From: Tolypocladium sp. Sup5 PDA-1
Taxonomy: Eukaryota; Ascomycota; Sordariomycetes; Hypocreales; Ophiocordycipitaceae
Direction of reading: 5' to 3'
NCBI GenBank assembly: GCA_000750105.3
Contig: JPHH03000009.1
Location: 124,001-188,000, forward strand
DNA: 64,000 bases
Shown here in pieces: positions 46,319 through 56,587 of this stretch. Each line of letters opens with the position of its first letter. Within the stretch, counting starts at the first letter, position 1. The notes under the pieces are model-generated. The model had not been told where the DNA came from. It did not search any database and worked only from the letters and a program-made list of their open reading frames with translations. The position numbers and the translations under genes were made by a program.

Positions 46319-48217
46319 TCACCCAGCGATATTCTCCCTCAGCCCCTTTGTCCTCAGCGTAAACCTCGCCTCCCCCTCCCCAAACGGCAACCCAACACCG
46401 CTATCCTCCCCCCAAACGCCCCCATTCCCAGGCCCCTTGGCAAGCGCGTTGCGCAGCGCCTCGCCGTGGGCGTTCGCAGCCTCGCTGTCCACGCTCCCGC
46501 GACGACTCCCCGCGGCGCTGCTGCTGCTCTCACCATCGACGGCGGGCAGCGGCGGCGCCATGCGGCCCTTGAGGCGCCCCGCCCAGAGGCCGCGCACGCC
46601 GCCCTTTTTGCGCTCGGGGACCTGGTCGGTGCCGGCGCTGCACACGTAGAGGAGGTACTTGAGGTTGGGCAGCGAGTGGCGGATGTCGACGACCTTGAGG
46701 CCCTGCGAGGCGCAGAGGGCCTCGATGTCCTTGTTGAGGAGGAACCAGCCGTACTCGAAACGCCACTGGCCGATGGTCGAGCCGCCGCGCGGGAGGTGCA
46801 GCGGGAACTCGCGCCGCGGGGGGAGGTTGTCTGGCAGGTGGGAGATGTCGTCGCGCACGACGGAGCGCGAGCCGTACGAGTACAGGGGGTACGGCAGCGG
46901 GTGGGAGAGGTAGAATTGCAGGTTTCGGGTGAGCAAGGTCGCGAGTCCCAGGGCGGCGGAGAGGACGTCCTCGTTGATCGCCCGCGCAGTCGCGGCATCG
47001 TAGGTCGAGTTTGGCAGCGGCAGGCCGCAGATCTGAAAGGAAAGCGGCGGCGCGTCGGGTATCGGCGTGATGGGGAACATGTCGGACAGCTCTGAGCATA
47101 TGCGCCGCCGTTGTCCGCGTATCTGCTGCTCCGTCCTCTCCACCAGCTCCTTCGAGGCCTCCAGCTTTTCCCGGTTGTTTGCGATATCCTCCTCTGCTAT
47201 GGCCTGCACCACTTGTCCCTTGGCAATTGCGGCGCGTCTGCTGCGAAGCGACTCTCGCAGCTCGTCCCGTCGTTTCTCAGCCAATCGGTTCGCGCGCCGT
47301 TGAGTTGCGACGTACTTTTCCGCCAGCGTGACCTCCCCCACGGCCGTGTCGGCGGCGCTGGGCGGACACTGCTCGAGTATCGTGTTGATCTCGGACATGA
47401 TCTTTTGCTGCGTGTCCATCGCGTCCTGTATGGAGCTCTCGAGGTTGGCCAGCTTCATCAATGCATTGTACGATGAAGTCGCAATCGCCGGGGCCTGCTT
47501 CGGCTCGGCCGCCTTGGTGGGAAAGTCGAGCGAGTAGACGCCGTCTTCGAGGTGGAATATCAGTGCATTGGGGGGGAAGCGCCTGTCCATGAGCGTGCCG
47601 ATAAAGTTGAGCTGCCGGAGGTCCACGAGCTCCTCGAGGAGAAAGACCCAGGTGGTCCGGTTGGGCCGCTTCGACCAGATGCGGATGGTTAGGGAACATG
47701 ATCTGGCGACTGACGCGTCTTCGCTCGCGAGATCAAAGAAGTGAAAGTTGAAATTCTGCATCCAGTTAGAGAATTGGGCCATGAGACGTCAATCACCAGC
47801 AACTGCACGCACCGCCGACCTCTCGCGCACCTCGCTGACGTAGACCGGCTCCGCGTCTCTCCCTACATGCAGCGAGAAGAAGACATCGCCCACGGAGCCG
47901 TCCACCAGCGTCTCGAGCTTCTTCTGCCTCGACGTCGGGGTCGCGTGCGCCAGGCTCAGGCTCGTCCTCCGCGGCTGCTGCTTGGGGCGCCGCTTATCTG
48001 CCCGCAGGCTGTCCGAGGATCGCGACGCGTGCAGCAGCGGGCCCGCCTCGCCCAGGACGCCGAGCTTGCCGGGGCTGTGGACGAGGGCGGCGTCGTCGGC
48101 GGTGCGCAGGTGGGCGGGCGCAAAGGAGAGGTTGCGCAGCGAGAGGCCCTTTACGTGGCGCAGCTTGCGGTTCTGCGCGAGGAGACGCGAGCGGCGGGGC
48201 TCGGCGAGGGAGGACAT
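46319..48217 (-). CDS. UVRAG/Vps38-like subunit of the class III PI3-kinase complex
   Basis: Predicted 607 aa from exons 48217-47831 and 47755-46319; the 75-nt intron has a GTGCGC donor, CTAAC branch and GCAG acceptor. It starts MSSLAEPRRSRLLAQNRKLR. A C2-like N-terminal part (LTIRIWSKRPNRTTWVFLLE, LRQLNFIGTL, PPNALIFHLEDGVYSLD) is followed by a long coiled coil (about residues 240-350) and the UVRAG/Atg14-type BARA-like end (IAALGLATLL-like helices, YPLYSYGSRSVVRDDI, FEYGWFLLNKDIEALC, LPNLKYLLYV). These proteins bind Vps30/Beclin-1 in Vps34 complex II and steer vacuolar sorting and autophagosome or endosome maturation. The C-terminal 100 residues are Gly/Ser-rich and variable. Confidence 0.88.
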
Positions 48218-48722
48218 GGTGATGCGGGCATGCTCGGATGATGGTGGTGGTGATGCTGCGCTGGCTTGAGCATATCAGGGGAGGCGTTCGAGGGTGAGCG
48301 AGCTCGAGATCGAGGCCGAGGTTCAGGGGGAAGCCATGCGGCGGCGGGGAGCTATTCCATGGATGCAGAATGGTGATGCCCCTAATATTACGTGAAGTTG
48401 GTGAGCTCGTATGGAGGAGTCGTCATGGGGAGCTTGGAGCTTGGAGTTGTAGTGGATCCGCATACAGCGATATTTGCTACCTGCATAAACTTCCAGGTTC
48501 AACAGTTCAGTCACAAAGGAGCTGTATGAAACAATCTCCCGTTATTTTGCAATCTGCTACAGCTGCTGGAAGCTTTTACGATTCACTACTGCTCCAATCA
48601 TCATTACGGTCGTGAAAGACGGCAATCTACTTGATTCAGAACGCTGCAGCTAGTAAACACCAGCGCCATCGTCGTCTTAGCTCCTACAACTTCAAGGTAG
48701 CTAAAACCCCAGGCCGCAGTCC
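48218..48722. other. Intergenic region, no gene seen
   Basis: Promoter side of the UVRAG/Vps38-like gene and 3' flank of the Nudix gene. Confidence 0.4.
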
Positions 48723-49728
48723 TCATATAGGTTCGTCGACCTTGGCGTCTGGGTTGGCAGTGAGGTCCCTAGGCAGCCTGGAGATGATTTTTCTCAGCTT
48801 AATGCTCACGAAGTTCCAGGACTCCCACCCATGACTGTCAGGCGGCGGAACCATGCCGGTACCGTCGCCCACCGGCCACGCGACCGTCTTGCTGTTGTCA
48901 TCGGGGTCGACGACGAGGATCTCCAGCGGATACTCGTAGTCTGGGATGTCCGCTGCCTCCAAGACGAGGTCCACGCCGCGGCTGAGGGTGAGGGCGCCGT
49001 CGTCCAGCGCGTAGTAGCGCGGCTCGTCGGCAAACTGCAGCATCTCCTCCTCGACGTCCTTGTCGTCCTCGAGGTAAAACGGGCCGGCGTCCCACTTGAT
49101 CGACACGACGTCGGTGTGCGGGACGTAGCGCCGCTCGTCCCGCCTCAGCCGGATGAGCGGCGCGGAGCCCCCGATGATGTCGTCTAGGCTGGACGTCTGC
49201 TTGAAGAGATTCACGAGCGGGAGGAAGAGGTCGAGGCCCTTGAGCTCCTCTGCCGTCTTCCAGAACCACTGCGGGCACTTGGTTGGTTCCATGGCCTGGT
49301 GAATGTTAGCAAGGGGTCATGCTGCTTTGCAAGTCTGTTGATATGACTCACCTTGGGCACGGCCTCGGGGTCTGTCATGTCGCAAAAGATGAACCAGGTG
49401 ATGTAGTGCTTGCTCTCTTTCTCAAACACGTCGTAGGTTGTGGCAACGACGCCGCGGGCATCGACGTCGAGGTCCGTCTCCTCCTTGGCCTCTCGCGCGG
49501 CACAGCTCAGCAGACCCTCCTTGTCTTCGAGGTGGCCGCCGGGCAGCTGCCATGATCCTAGGTGGATGGTGTCAGAACGCTGAGGCTTCACCTGCGGCTT
49601 AGAGACGGCAGCTCACCTGCGCCGTGGCTGCCGAAGCGCTGGCCGACGAGGATCTTGCCCTCGCCGTTGAGGATGATGGCGGAGGTGCCATAGCGAGGGG
49701 GCGTGTCTACCGGCGCCTTGGGCGCCAT
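48723..49728 (-). CDS. Nudix hydrolase with C-terminal extension
   Basis: Predicted 296 aa from exons 49728-49617, 49557-49352 and 49295-48723. The first 130 residues are a Nudix domain: YGTSAIILNGEGKILVGQR, WQLPGGHLEDKEG and the box GHLEDKEGLLSCAAREAKEE followed by TDL, which matches Gx5Ex7REUxEE except that Thr replaces the usual Gly. The catalytic glutamates are present, so pyrophosphohydrolase activity is expected. The HYITWFIFCDM strand resembles fungal proteins of the NUDT15/MTH2 kind. The C-terminal 165 residues are acidic and of no recognised family (SIKWDAGPFYLEDDKDVEEE, YEYPLEILVVDPDDNSKTVA). They begin exactly at exon 3, so a fusion or an alternative gene model should be considered. 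Confidence 0.87.
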
Positions 49729-50227
49729 GATTGCTGGTGGATGTGTCGTGTGTGAGGAAAGAAAAGTCCCGCATGTAGGGGAAGCTCTGGGAGATGTTGA
49801 CAAAGAGCCAGTGATGGGTGGCTTTATATTACACCACCGCCGCCAACGGTAACGCGGGCGTTGCAGGTTCGCAGAATATGGGTGTCCAGTTGGTGCAGGT
49901 GGTGCATCAGTGCAATCACTCAGTGGTGGGTCGCCTGTGGACAGGACAGTGGAACGCCTGACAGTGAGCCTCGCAGCGTCTTGTTCAATCTTTGCACCAC
50001 CACCACTTTCATTGTCGCGGCCAACACGAGGAGCACCGCCCCCTGGCCGATTCACAGGCCCGCGCTGGCCGCTCGCACGCAGAGGCAATGCATGCAATTT
50101 GTACCTGGGGACCGAGTCCGGTGAGAGAGACACTCTGCCTGGCCGCTAGCCGCTGCGGATGCTGCACAGCCATCATCACCACCTCACCACCGTCATCCTC
50201 CAGGTGACACTCGACCTCTCCCGCGCC
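49729..50227. other. Intergenic region, no gene seen
   Basis: Promoter of the Nudix gene and 3' flank of the dehydrogenase gene. No motif-bearing frame. Confidence 0.4.
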
Positions 50228-51181
50228 CTAGTGATCCATTGCTATCACAGACGAACACGTCGCGCCCGCGTCCACCGTCATGACCGTCCCCGTGATCCAC
50301 CGCGCCTCGCCCCCGGCCAGGAAGCGCACCGGCCCAGCGCAGTCCCAGGCGTTGCCCTCGGTCTGCAGCAAGCTCGGCCGCCGCCGGGCCTCGCGCGTCT
50401 CCTCGCTCATGCCGCCGCCGAGCGTGTACATCATGGGCGTGTAGAGCATCCCTGGAGCGGGCAGGCAGTCAGTCGCCTCGTCGGTTGCCGCAGCTTCAGG
50501 GGCAAAGGGGACAAAGACAAGGGACAATGGACAATGGACGGACATACCTGGACACACGCAGTTCACGCGGATGCCCTGCCCCCCGTGGTGCGCCGCCATG
50601 GCCCGCGTCATGTTCACCACGGCGCCCTTGCTCGTCGGGTACAGCAGGCTGGGCGTGCCGCCGCGCAGGCCCGCCACGGAGCCCAGGTTCACGATGCTGC
50701 CCCTGATGCCGCCCTCGCCCGCGCCGGGCACGTTGCGCAGCATCGCGGGGATGGCGTGCTTGGCCATGAGCATCATGCTGGTGACGTTGACCTCGAGGCC
50801 CCTGGCCCACTCCTCCGCGTTCGTCTCCGTCGCCGTGCCCCTGGCGCCCATGATGCCGACGTTGTTGATCAACATGTCCACCCTGCCGTACTCGCGCAGC
50901 GTCGTGTCTACCACGGCTGCGCAGTCACTCTCCACGCTGACGTCGGCGAAGCAGGCTATCGCCGTGCCGTGGCCCTCTTCACGGACCATGGCGGCTGTGC
51001 GCTCGGCGAGGGCGAGGTCCCGGTCTGCGCACACGACCGAGGCGCCGTCCTCGGCGAGGAGGAGGGAGATGGCCCGCCCGTTGCCGATGCCGTCGCCGTG
51101 GCTGCCCGCGCCGGTTACAATGGCGACTTTGCCGGCGAGGCTCCGGGAGGGGCGGGCGGGGGTCTCGGCTGCGGCAGACAT
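50228..51181 (-). CDS. Short-chain dehydrogenase/reductase
   Basis: Predicted 285-aa classical SDR from exons 51181-50548 and 50451-50228. It starts MSAAAETPARPSRSLAGKVA. The cofactor fingerprint TGAGSHGDGIGNG, the Asp-Arg pair CADRD, NNVGIMG, the catalytic Ser in NLGSVAGLRG and the YPTSK dyad are all present. The end GTVMTVDAG is the usual substrate-loop terminus. CADRD favours NAD(H). The intron (50547-50452) is 96 nt, so it keeps the frame and has no stop; unspliced transcript would add 32 residues between VNCVCPG and MLYTP. It has clear GTATGT and CCAG ends and interrupts a conserved block, so it is treated as an intron. Substrate unknown. Confidence 0.92.
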   Translation of the reverse strand: MSAAAETPARPSRSLAGKVAIVTGAGSHGDGIGNGRAISLLLAEDGASVVCADRDLALAERTAAMVREEGHGTAIACFADVSVESDCAAVVDTTLREYGRVDMLINNVGIMGARGTATETNAEEWARGLEVNVTSMMLMAKHAIPAMLRNVPGAGEGGIRGSIVNLGSVAGLRGGTPSLLYPTSKGAVVNMTRAMAAHHGGQGIRVNCVCPGMSVHCPLSLVFVPFAPEAAATDEATDCLPAPGMLYTPMMYTLGGGMSEETREARRRPSLLQTEGNAWDCAGPVRFLAGGEARWITGTVMTVDAGATCSSVIAMDH

Positions 51182-51793
51182 GATGATGTGGGATGCGTTG
51201 TTAGAATTGAATATATCGCTGAAAGCTCCATGCGTGCAGTTTAAAAACGTATGGAGTTGTGTTAAAGAGTAATTAGCAGTGAGCCTCGGCTGGACGCCGC
51301 GGGGCACATTTGGGCCGTACTTCAGCTTAAGCCTGGTAGCGTAGACATGTTGCTTCCTGGGAACCACAATATTATTTCAGTTTGTAATTTGGTTGCCATC
51401 GCGAGTTTCCTTGTCCGAGGCCAGATATCCCCGTCTCACTCTTCAGATGCTCTAAATGCAGCGGAATGCAAAGGCCCCGACTGACACCGGCCGGGGTTCT
51501 TACACTTTGAGAAAAAGCAAATACAGTACCCTGCGGCCTCGCTGCTCCGCGCGCTACAAGCCCCTCTCTCATTCGTTCCGAGGGTTTGCCATGCGGGAAA
51601 CGTGCAGCTAACAAGGCAACACCGCTGCGGCTGTAAGGCGGCTGAGGGGGTCATCTGGCGTCTTCTCATCAGATTCACGTTCACGGATCTGTTCTCTCTT
51701 TCATGTCGCCTTGGCTTGTGCCCATACCACGGACGGCAGAGCGATGCTCCAAAGTCTCTGCCCAATTTTATATTTCCAGGCGAATTTCCGGCC
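51182..51793. promoter_or_regulatory. Divergent region between the SDR and NACHT-receptor genes
   Basis: 612 bases with the two start codons pointing outwards. No gene supported inside; the frame open from 51602 simply continues into the receptor start. Confidence 0.4.
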
Positions 51794-54700
51794 ATGCATC
51801 GCCGTTTGAAGAAGTTGTTGTCCACAGGGTCTGACGAAAACGCCATAGCAAGGACGTGCCCTGATGAAACCCCAAGCTCGACAAGCCATCACGCAGAGCA
51901 AAACGAAAGCAGAGTTCCAACTGTCACGCCGGATACTCACCAGCCAACGCTATCCCCGACTACTCTGCCACACAATGCTGACTGCGCACGCCTCGAGTCG
52001 TCGCTGCAACCTGGCCATGAACCCTCTTACGGGTTGAAGGAGCTCGTCAACCAACCGCGTGAGAAGGATAACGCCGTGGACATCATCGCCATTCACGGGC
52101 TAAACGGCCATCGTGAGAAAACTTGGACCGACAAAAATACGAATGTCAACTGGCTATGCGACGAGACCTGCCTGCCGAAAGATATTCCAAATGCTCGGGT
52201 TCTCAGCTTTGGCTACAATTCAGCCTCTTACTTCAGCCGTTGTGACTCTGACGTCCGTGATTTTGCGTCAGAGCTCCTTGCTGCAGTCAGGGCTAGCAGG
52301 AAAAGTCATGCCGAGAAGCAAAGGCCTATCGTTTTTATCTGCCATAGCCTGGGTGGCTTGGTGTTCAAGCAGGTATGTTGAATTAGTCAGTCTCTTTGGC
52401 GCGAGATTCTCACGTACGTAGGCCGTCATCAGGGGCCATGAACAAAACAAGTTCTATGCGAATTTGCTTGAAAACATACTCGGGGTGATATTCTTTGCCA
52501 CTCCTCACAGGGGCTCGGATTTAGCCTTCTGGGACCATATCGGAAACCGCGTCGTTCAGGCCGCGACTCTCGGCTTCACCACCAATGTGAAACTGTCCAA
52601 GGATCTCAAAGTTGATTCAGAGATGCTGAAGCGAATTTCTGAGTCTTTTTCTTATCGAGGAGCAAGTTTCAAAATTCGGAGTTTCTACGAAACGGAACTC
52701 ATGCCCGGCCTCAATTGTCGCGTAAGTTTCAAACCAATTGATGTCGCTCTACTGCCTTAACACCATCCCATTTCTAGGTCGTCGGCAAGGACTCAGCCAG
52801 GCTGGGCTGGGCAAACGAGCTAGATATCGCCTCGTCGGCAAATCATTCCAACATCTGCAAGTTCGCCTCACCAGACGATCAACGGTATCAGACTGCTGTC
52901 TTCGCCATACTTGACGTGATTGATCTACCCGACTGTAGTGGCGACCTTCGTGAGTCTTGACTGCACGGATGTGTGAGTATTGCTGCCCTAACTATGATGT
53001 TGCAGCTTTCACTGAAAGGGAGGAGAGTTGTATGGAGCAGCTGAACCCGGACTACGAGCACCATCTTGGCCAAATCGATGATCCGGTCCCAGGGACGTGC
53101 AAATGGGTTCTGTCACACGAAAAATGGCTGCAATGGCAGTCTTGGCCGGGTTCGTCGTTGCTTTGGATCACTTCCAATGCCGGCTGCGGAAAATCCATCA
53201 TGGCTAAGTTTCTTGTCAACTACTTTCGGACTCACCGGGAAACAAATACAGCCGTAAACTTCGGCTACTTCTTCTTCATGGATGGCATCGCTGGGCAAGA
53301 TAATGCATCTGCCGCAGTCTCTGCTCTTCTACACCAGCTGTATCGTTCACAGCACAGCTTGATAAAGCACACCGTGAGAAAGTTTGATGGCACCCCAGGT
53401 TACGTTCTCAATAAGTTCTCAACTCTGTGGCCGATCCTTGTCGACAGTATTAACGACGCTGGTGCGAATGATGTCCTATGGATTCTAGACGGGCTTGATG
53501 AGTGTGAAACGCAGTCTCTCCGTCAACTCATCAAGGCGCTCTCAAACTATTTCGACACACGCACCACGACGGGGGACCGCGCTTCTAGAGGCAGCCTCAA
53601 GATCGTTCTCCTAAGTCGCCCAAGTAGTCTGATACAGCAAGTTTTGGGACTATTTTCAGAGAAAGACTTGTTTCAGTTCGACAACGACGGCAAATTCAGA
53701 CTTGCGGGCGAAAACGAAAATCTGGCACTGACATCCGATATCCTTCGATTCGCCCAGTGGAAGATCACAGAGCTCGCATCAGCTTCTGCGCTTCCTGAAA
53801 ATGTCTTGCAGCGTCTGCGCAAAAGACTAGTCGCAGGAGCTGACTTCACCTTCCTGTGGATATCTCTGGTCATTAAGATAATCGAGGACGCAACCGTGAA
53901 TGGAATTTCTGTGGCGCAGTTGGAGAAAATCCTCGGCACGACAAGTCTTCGTGGCGTGTATCGGCATCTCCTGGAAAGAACATCTGGGGCGTTTCCTTTG
54001 AAAACAAGGAAACTCTTATCAATTGTTCTAGCCTCGGCCCGACCATTGTCGATTGAGGAGATGTGTGTCGCAGTGGAAGTGGAGGACATATATGATGCGA
54101 AGGAAACCGAGCCCGTCAATCATCCATTAAACCAAGGACTGCCTGACAGAAGCAGTGCACTTGCAATCAACAACTTTCCGAAAACTTGGAGTGGAAACAG
54201 CCCCTGGTACCCTCGACCTCAGGCACAATCCCTCGAGATGCTGGGTCAGCAGCTTCACAGACCCTTTGACAACCACATCCGCCAGCTTTGTGGTCACTTT
54301 GTCAGGATCCGAAGCCGGAAGATATATTTTGTCCATCAAACGGCACGGCTCTTTTTGATCAATGAATCATTCGAATTGAGCGATGGCCGGCACCCGGCAC
54401 GAGGTTTAACAGCTGGGAGCGAATCAAATGAACAAGTTCTGGCAGAGGGCCTCGGGAGGATTTGGCAGCCTATCGAACTGGACGAAGCAAATCAAACGCT
54501 TCTTAGAACCTGCGTCAGCTACATTAAGCTGTTCGAGCTGGAAGGAGATAACGAGAACGGGACGACATGGGCCGAAGCGGACGACTCAAAGTATCTGGAG
54601 ATGTGCCGACGAGATCCACCAAGAGCCCTTTTCCCATACGCGGCAACTTATTGGGTCCAACATTATCGACCTGTCCGAAAGGCGCTCAAATTCGAGTTCG

Positions 54701-55623
54701 ATGAGCTGCTCCAGCCGGGGACTAACCTTTTCAAATCGTGGATCAGAGCTCATTGCAATTGGGAGTCAGACCGCAGAGACAATGAAGAAATGCCAGAGGC
54801 GTCATCGGTGGACGGTGACATGGCTCCTCGTCAAGAATCATCGGAGATATTGAATGCGACGGGCGATAAAAGGTTCCCCGACCTTGCAAAGGAAAACCAT
54901 CGGGACCTTGAGCGGCGCTTTGACAACCTTGAAAGTTGGATCCTGGTCTCAGACAGCAGGGGCCTGACTTCCCCTGAGGTCACCCAAAAGGCTAGCTTGC
55001 TGAGAGAAACCCATGCAACGCAGAAAGCTCAGGACCAGGCTGAGTTTAACTGGGCAATTGCGGACAACCGCACGCAAAGAGAGCGGGAGAGGCACAAAGA
55101 GAAGCGAGAAATGCGCCTCCGGTTATTACAACGTCTCACCAGCGAGCTCGAAGAACAGAGGCAACAATCCTTTGTGAGCTACCCAGACCTTGAAGCGTTG
55201 GTAGCCAGGGACATCAAGGATTTGCAAAAGGAGGTGGACTTCAAAGACCACCTTCAAGCCACGGCCATTGAAGCCAGGAGGAACGAGGAATTCCGGGACG
55301 CGCTTATCCACTTTGGACTTTTTGATTTGGAGGAGGCGGGTCTCGAAGGGGACGAGTTTTTGAGTGAATACTGGCAAACCAGAGTTGACGGCTGTGACGA
55401 AGATTGCCAGGTCGCCGACGAGGAGGGCTATCACGACGACGAAATTCAAGGCAGTCTCCCGGACCGGATCAAGCACTATATCCGGCAAAGGATGAAAACC
55501 TCGATAGGCGGGTCTGGGAAGGTGGGCACTCCGGGCGTACAGTTGCCAGAACTATCGAACCCCGAAAGTCGGTGCTTAGACGATAGTATGGGATGGGTAG
55601 CGAGAAGTCGTGCATGTAGGTAG
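51794..55623 (+). CDS. NLR-like receptor: SesB-type alpha/beta hydrolase - NACHT - coiled coil
   Basis: Predicted 1,222 aa from exons 51794-52372, 52422-52721, 52778-52949 and 53006-55623; all introns are GT/AG and frame is kept. Residues about 90-340 form a SesB/DUF676-type hydrolase: DIIAIHGLNGHREKTW, nucleophile segment VFICHSLGGLVFKQ, FFATPHRGSD. A linker (PGTCKWVLSHEKWLQWQ) leads to the NACHT NTPase with Walker A ITSNAGCGKSIMAK (about residue 407) and Walker B LWILDGLDEC (about 508). A winged-helix-like region follows (LLSIVLASARPLSIEEMCVA, IYFVHQTARLFLI). There is no ankyrin, WD40 or TPR array. The last 200 residues are highly charged, with a coiled coil at about 1,040-1,120 (RERERHKEKREMRLRLLQRL). 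Fungal NLRs of this layout control nonself recognition and cell death. Confidence 0.9.
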
Positions 55624-55911
55624 GACAAGGAAGAATGTAGCTAGCGCATCACATCAGGGGCTGTGCTCGGCCGTCAACCAGGGGTCGCCATGGCCGTGTG
55701 TAACGTAGGTGGATGCAGAGTTGTTGCTGGAAATGCTCGGGTCTCGACTCGGCGCACACCTCCGACCGGCGACCACGGCAACACGGCACCCACCGGCCCC
55801 ACTCTTCCGCCACCTCCGAAGCCCAGCCAATGGCTCCATCCATCCACACACACACTTGCGCATGCCCTACTTAGTCCACATTAAGGCACAGCTCTTCAAC
55901 AATCAAGCAAA

Positions 55912-56022
55912 GGCACTTTGGCCGAGTGGTCTAAGGCGCCGTGTTCAGGTTATCGGTTCTTCGGAACAGGTTCTCTATTCGCGGTCTAGTAATAGGCGAG
56001 GGTTCGAATCCCTCAGGTGTCA
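55912..56022 (+). tRNA. tRNA-Leu(CAG), intron-containing, copy 2
   Basis: 111 bases with the same structure as the copy at 23598-23708: class II cloverleaf, anticodon CAG at 55945-55947, an intron of about 27-28 nt after the anticodon, and T-arm GAGGGTTCGAATCCCTC. All mature-tRNA bases are identical; only two intron bases differ. It is followed by TTTTT runs at about 56027-56038, consistent with polymerase III termination. Confidence 0.93.
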
Positions 56023-56460
56023 TAACTTTTTGCGTTTTTCGGCATTTTCCTTTTGGACTTTTATTTTGCTCATTCTGTCAATTGTTTTGTTTTATTTGTC
56101 CTTTCCACGTGGTCCATGCTTTGTCTCATTTTTCTGCGTTGGTGGTGAGCGGTCCATGCTACCGAGCCACCTGCTGTGTGCGCATCTGCTTCACCACTAA
56201 CAATGAAAGGGCTCTGAATGCAGGCAACCGGAATGACTCTGGGCAAACTTGCAAGCCCGTCAAGGTTGTGCGTGGAATTTGTCATACTCTTTCACGACAT
56301 CTCGGACATTGCAATTTTCATCCTAAAGGGTACAGGATCTCCCTGACACTGTATAAGCCGTTCGGCGTAGGGTTGGCGTTTTTGGTAATGTTCTTTTCTT
56401 CCACTGAAATGATCTCGCAGTTCCTCGTAGGATTTTTATCTTGATCCTTCAGACTTCTGA

Positions 56461-56587
56461 GTACATGGTAATGCTCCTTTCTTCCAGCCACTAAAGTTGA
56501 TGTGACTTTCGTGGCCATCCTCCCGAGTACACGGTAATGTTCCTTTCTCCCACTAAAGTTGATATCACTTTCGTCGCCATCCTCCAG
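56461..56587. repeat. Tandem duplication, period 66
   Basis: Unit 1 (56461-56526) and unit 2 (56527-56587) both run GTACAyGGTAATG, a TCCTTTCT block, CACTAAAGTTGATrT, ACTTTCGTsGCCATCCTCC. Unit 2 lacks about 5 bases. A third, weaker start (TTGGTAATGTTCTTTTCTTCCACTG) lies at about 56382. Confidence 0.8.

Noticed and set aside
50452..50547. 32 extra residues inside the SDR when read without splicing
   Set aside because: GTATGT donor and CCAG acceptor flank it, and it would split a conserved SDR block; treated as an intron.
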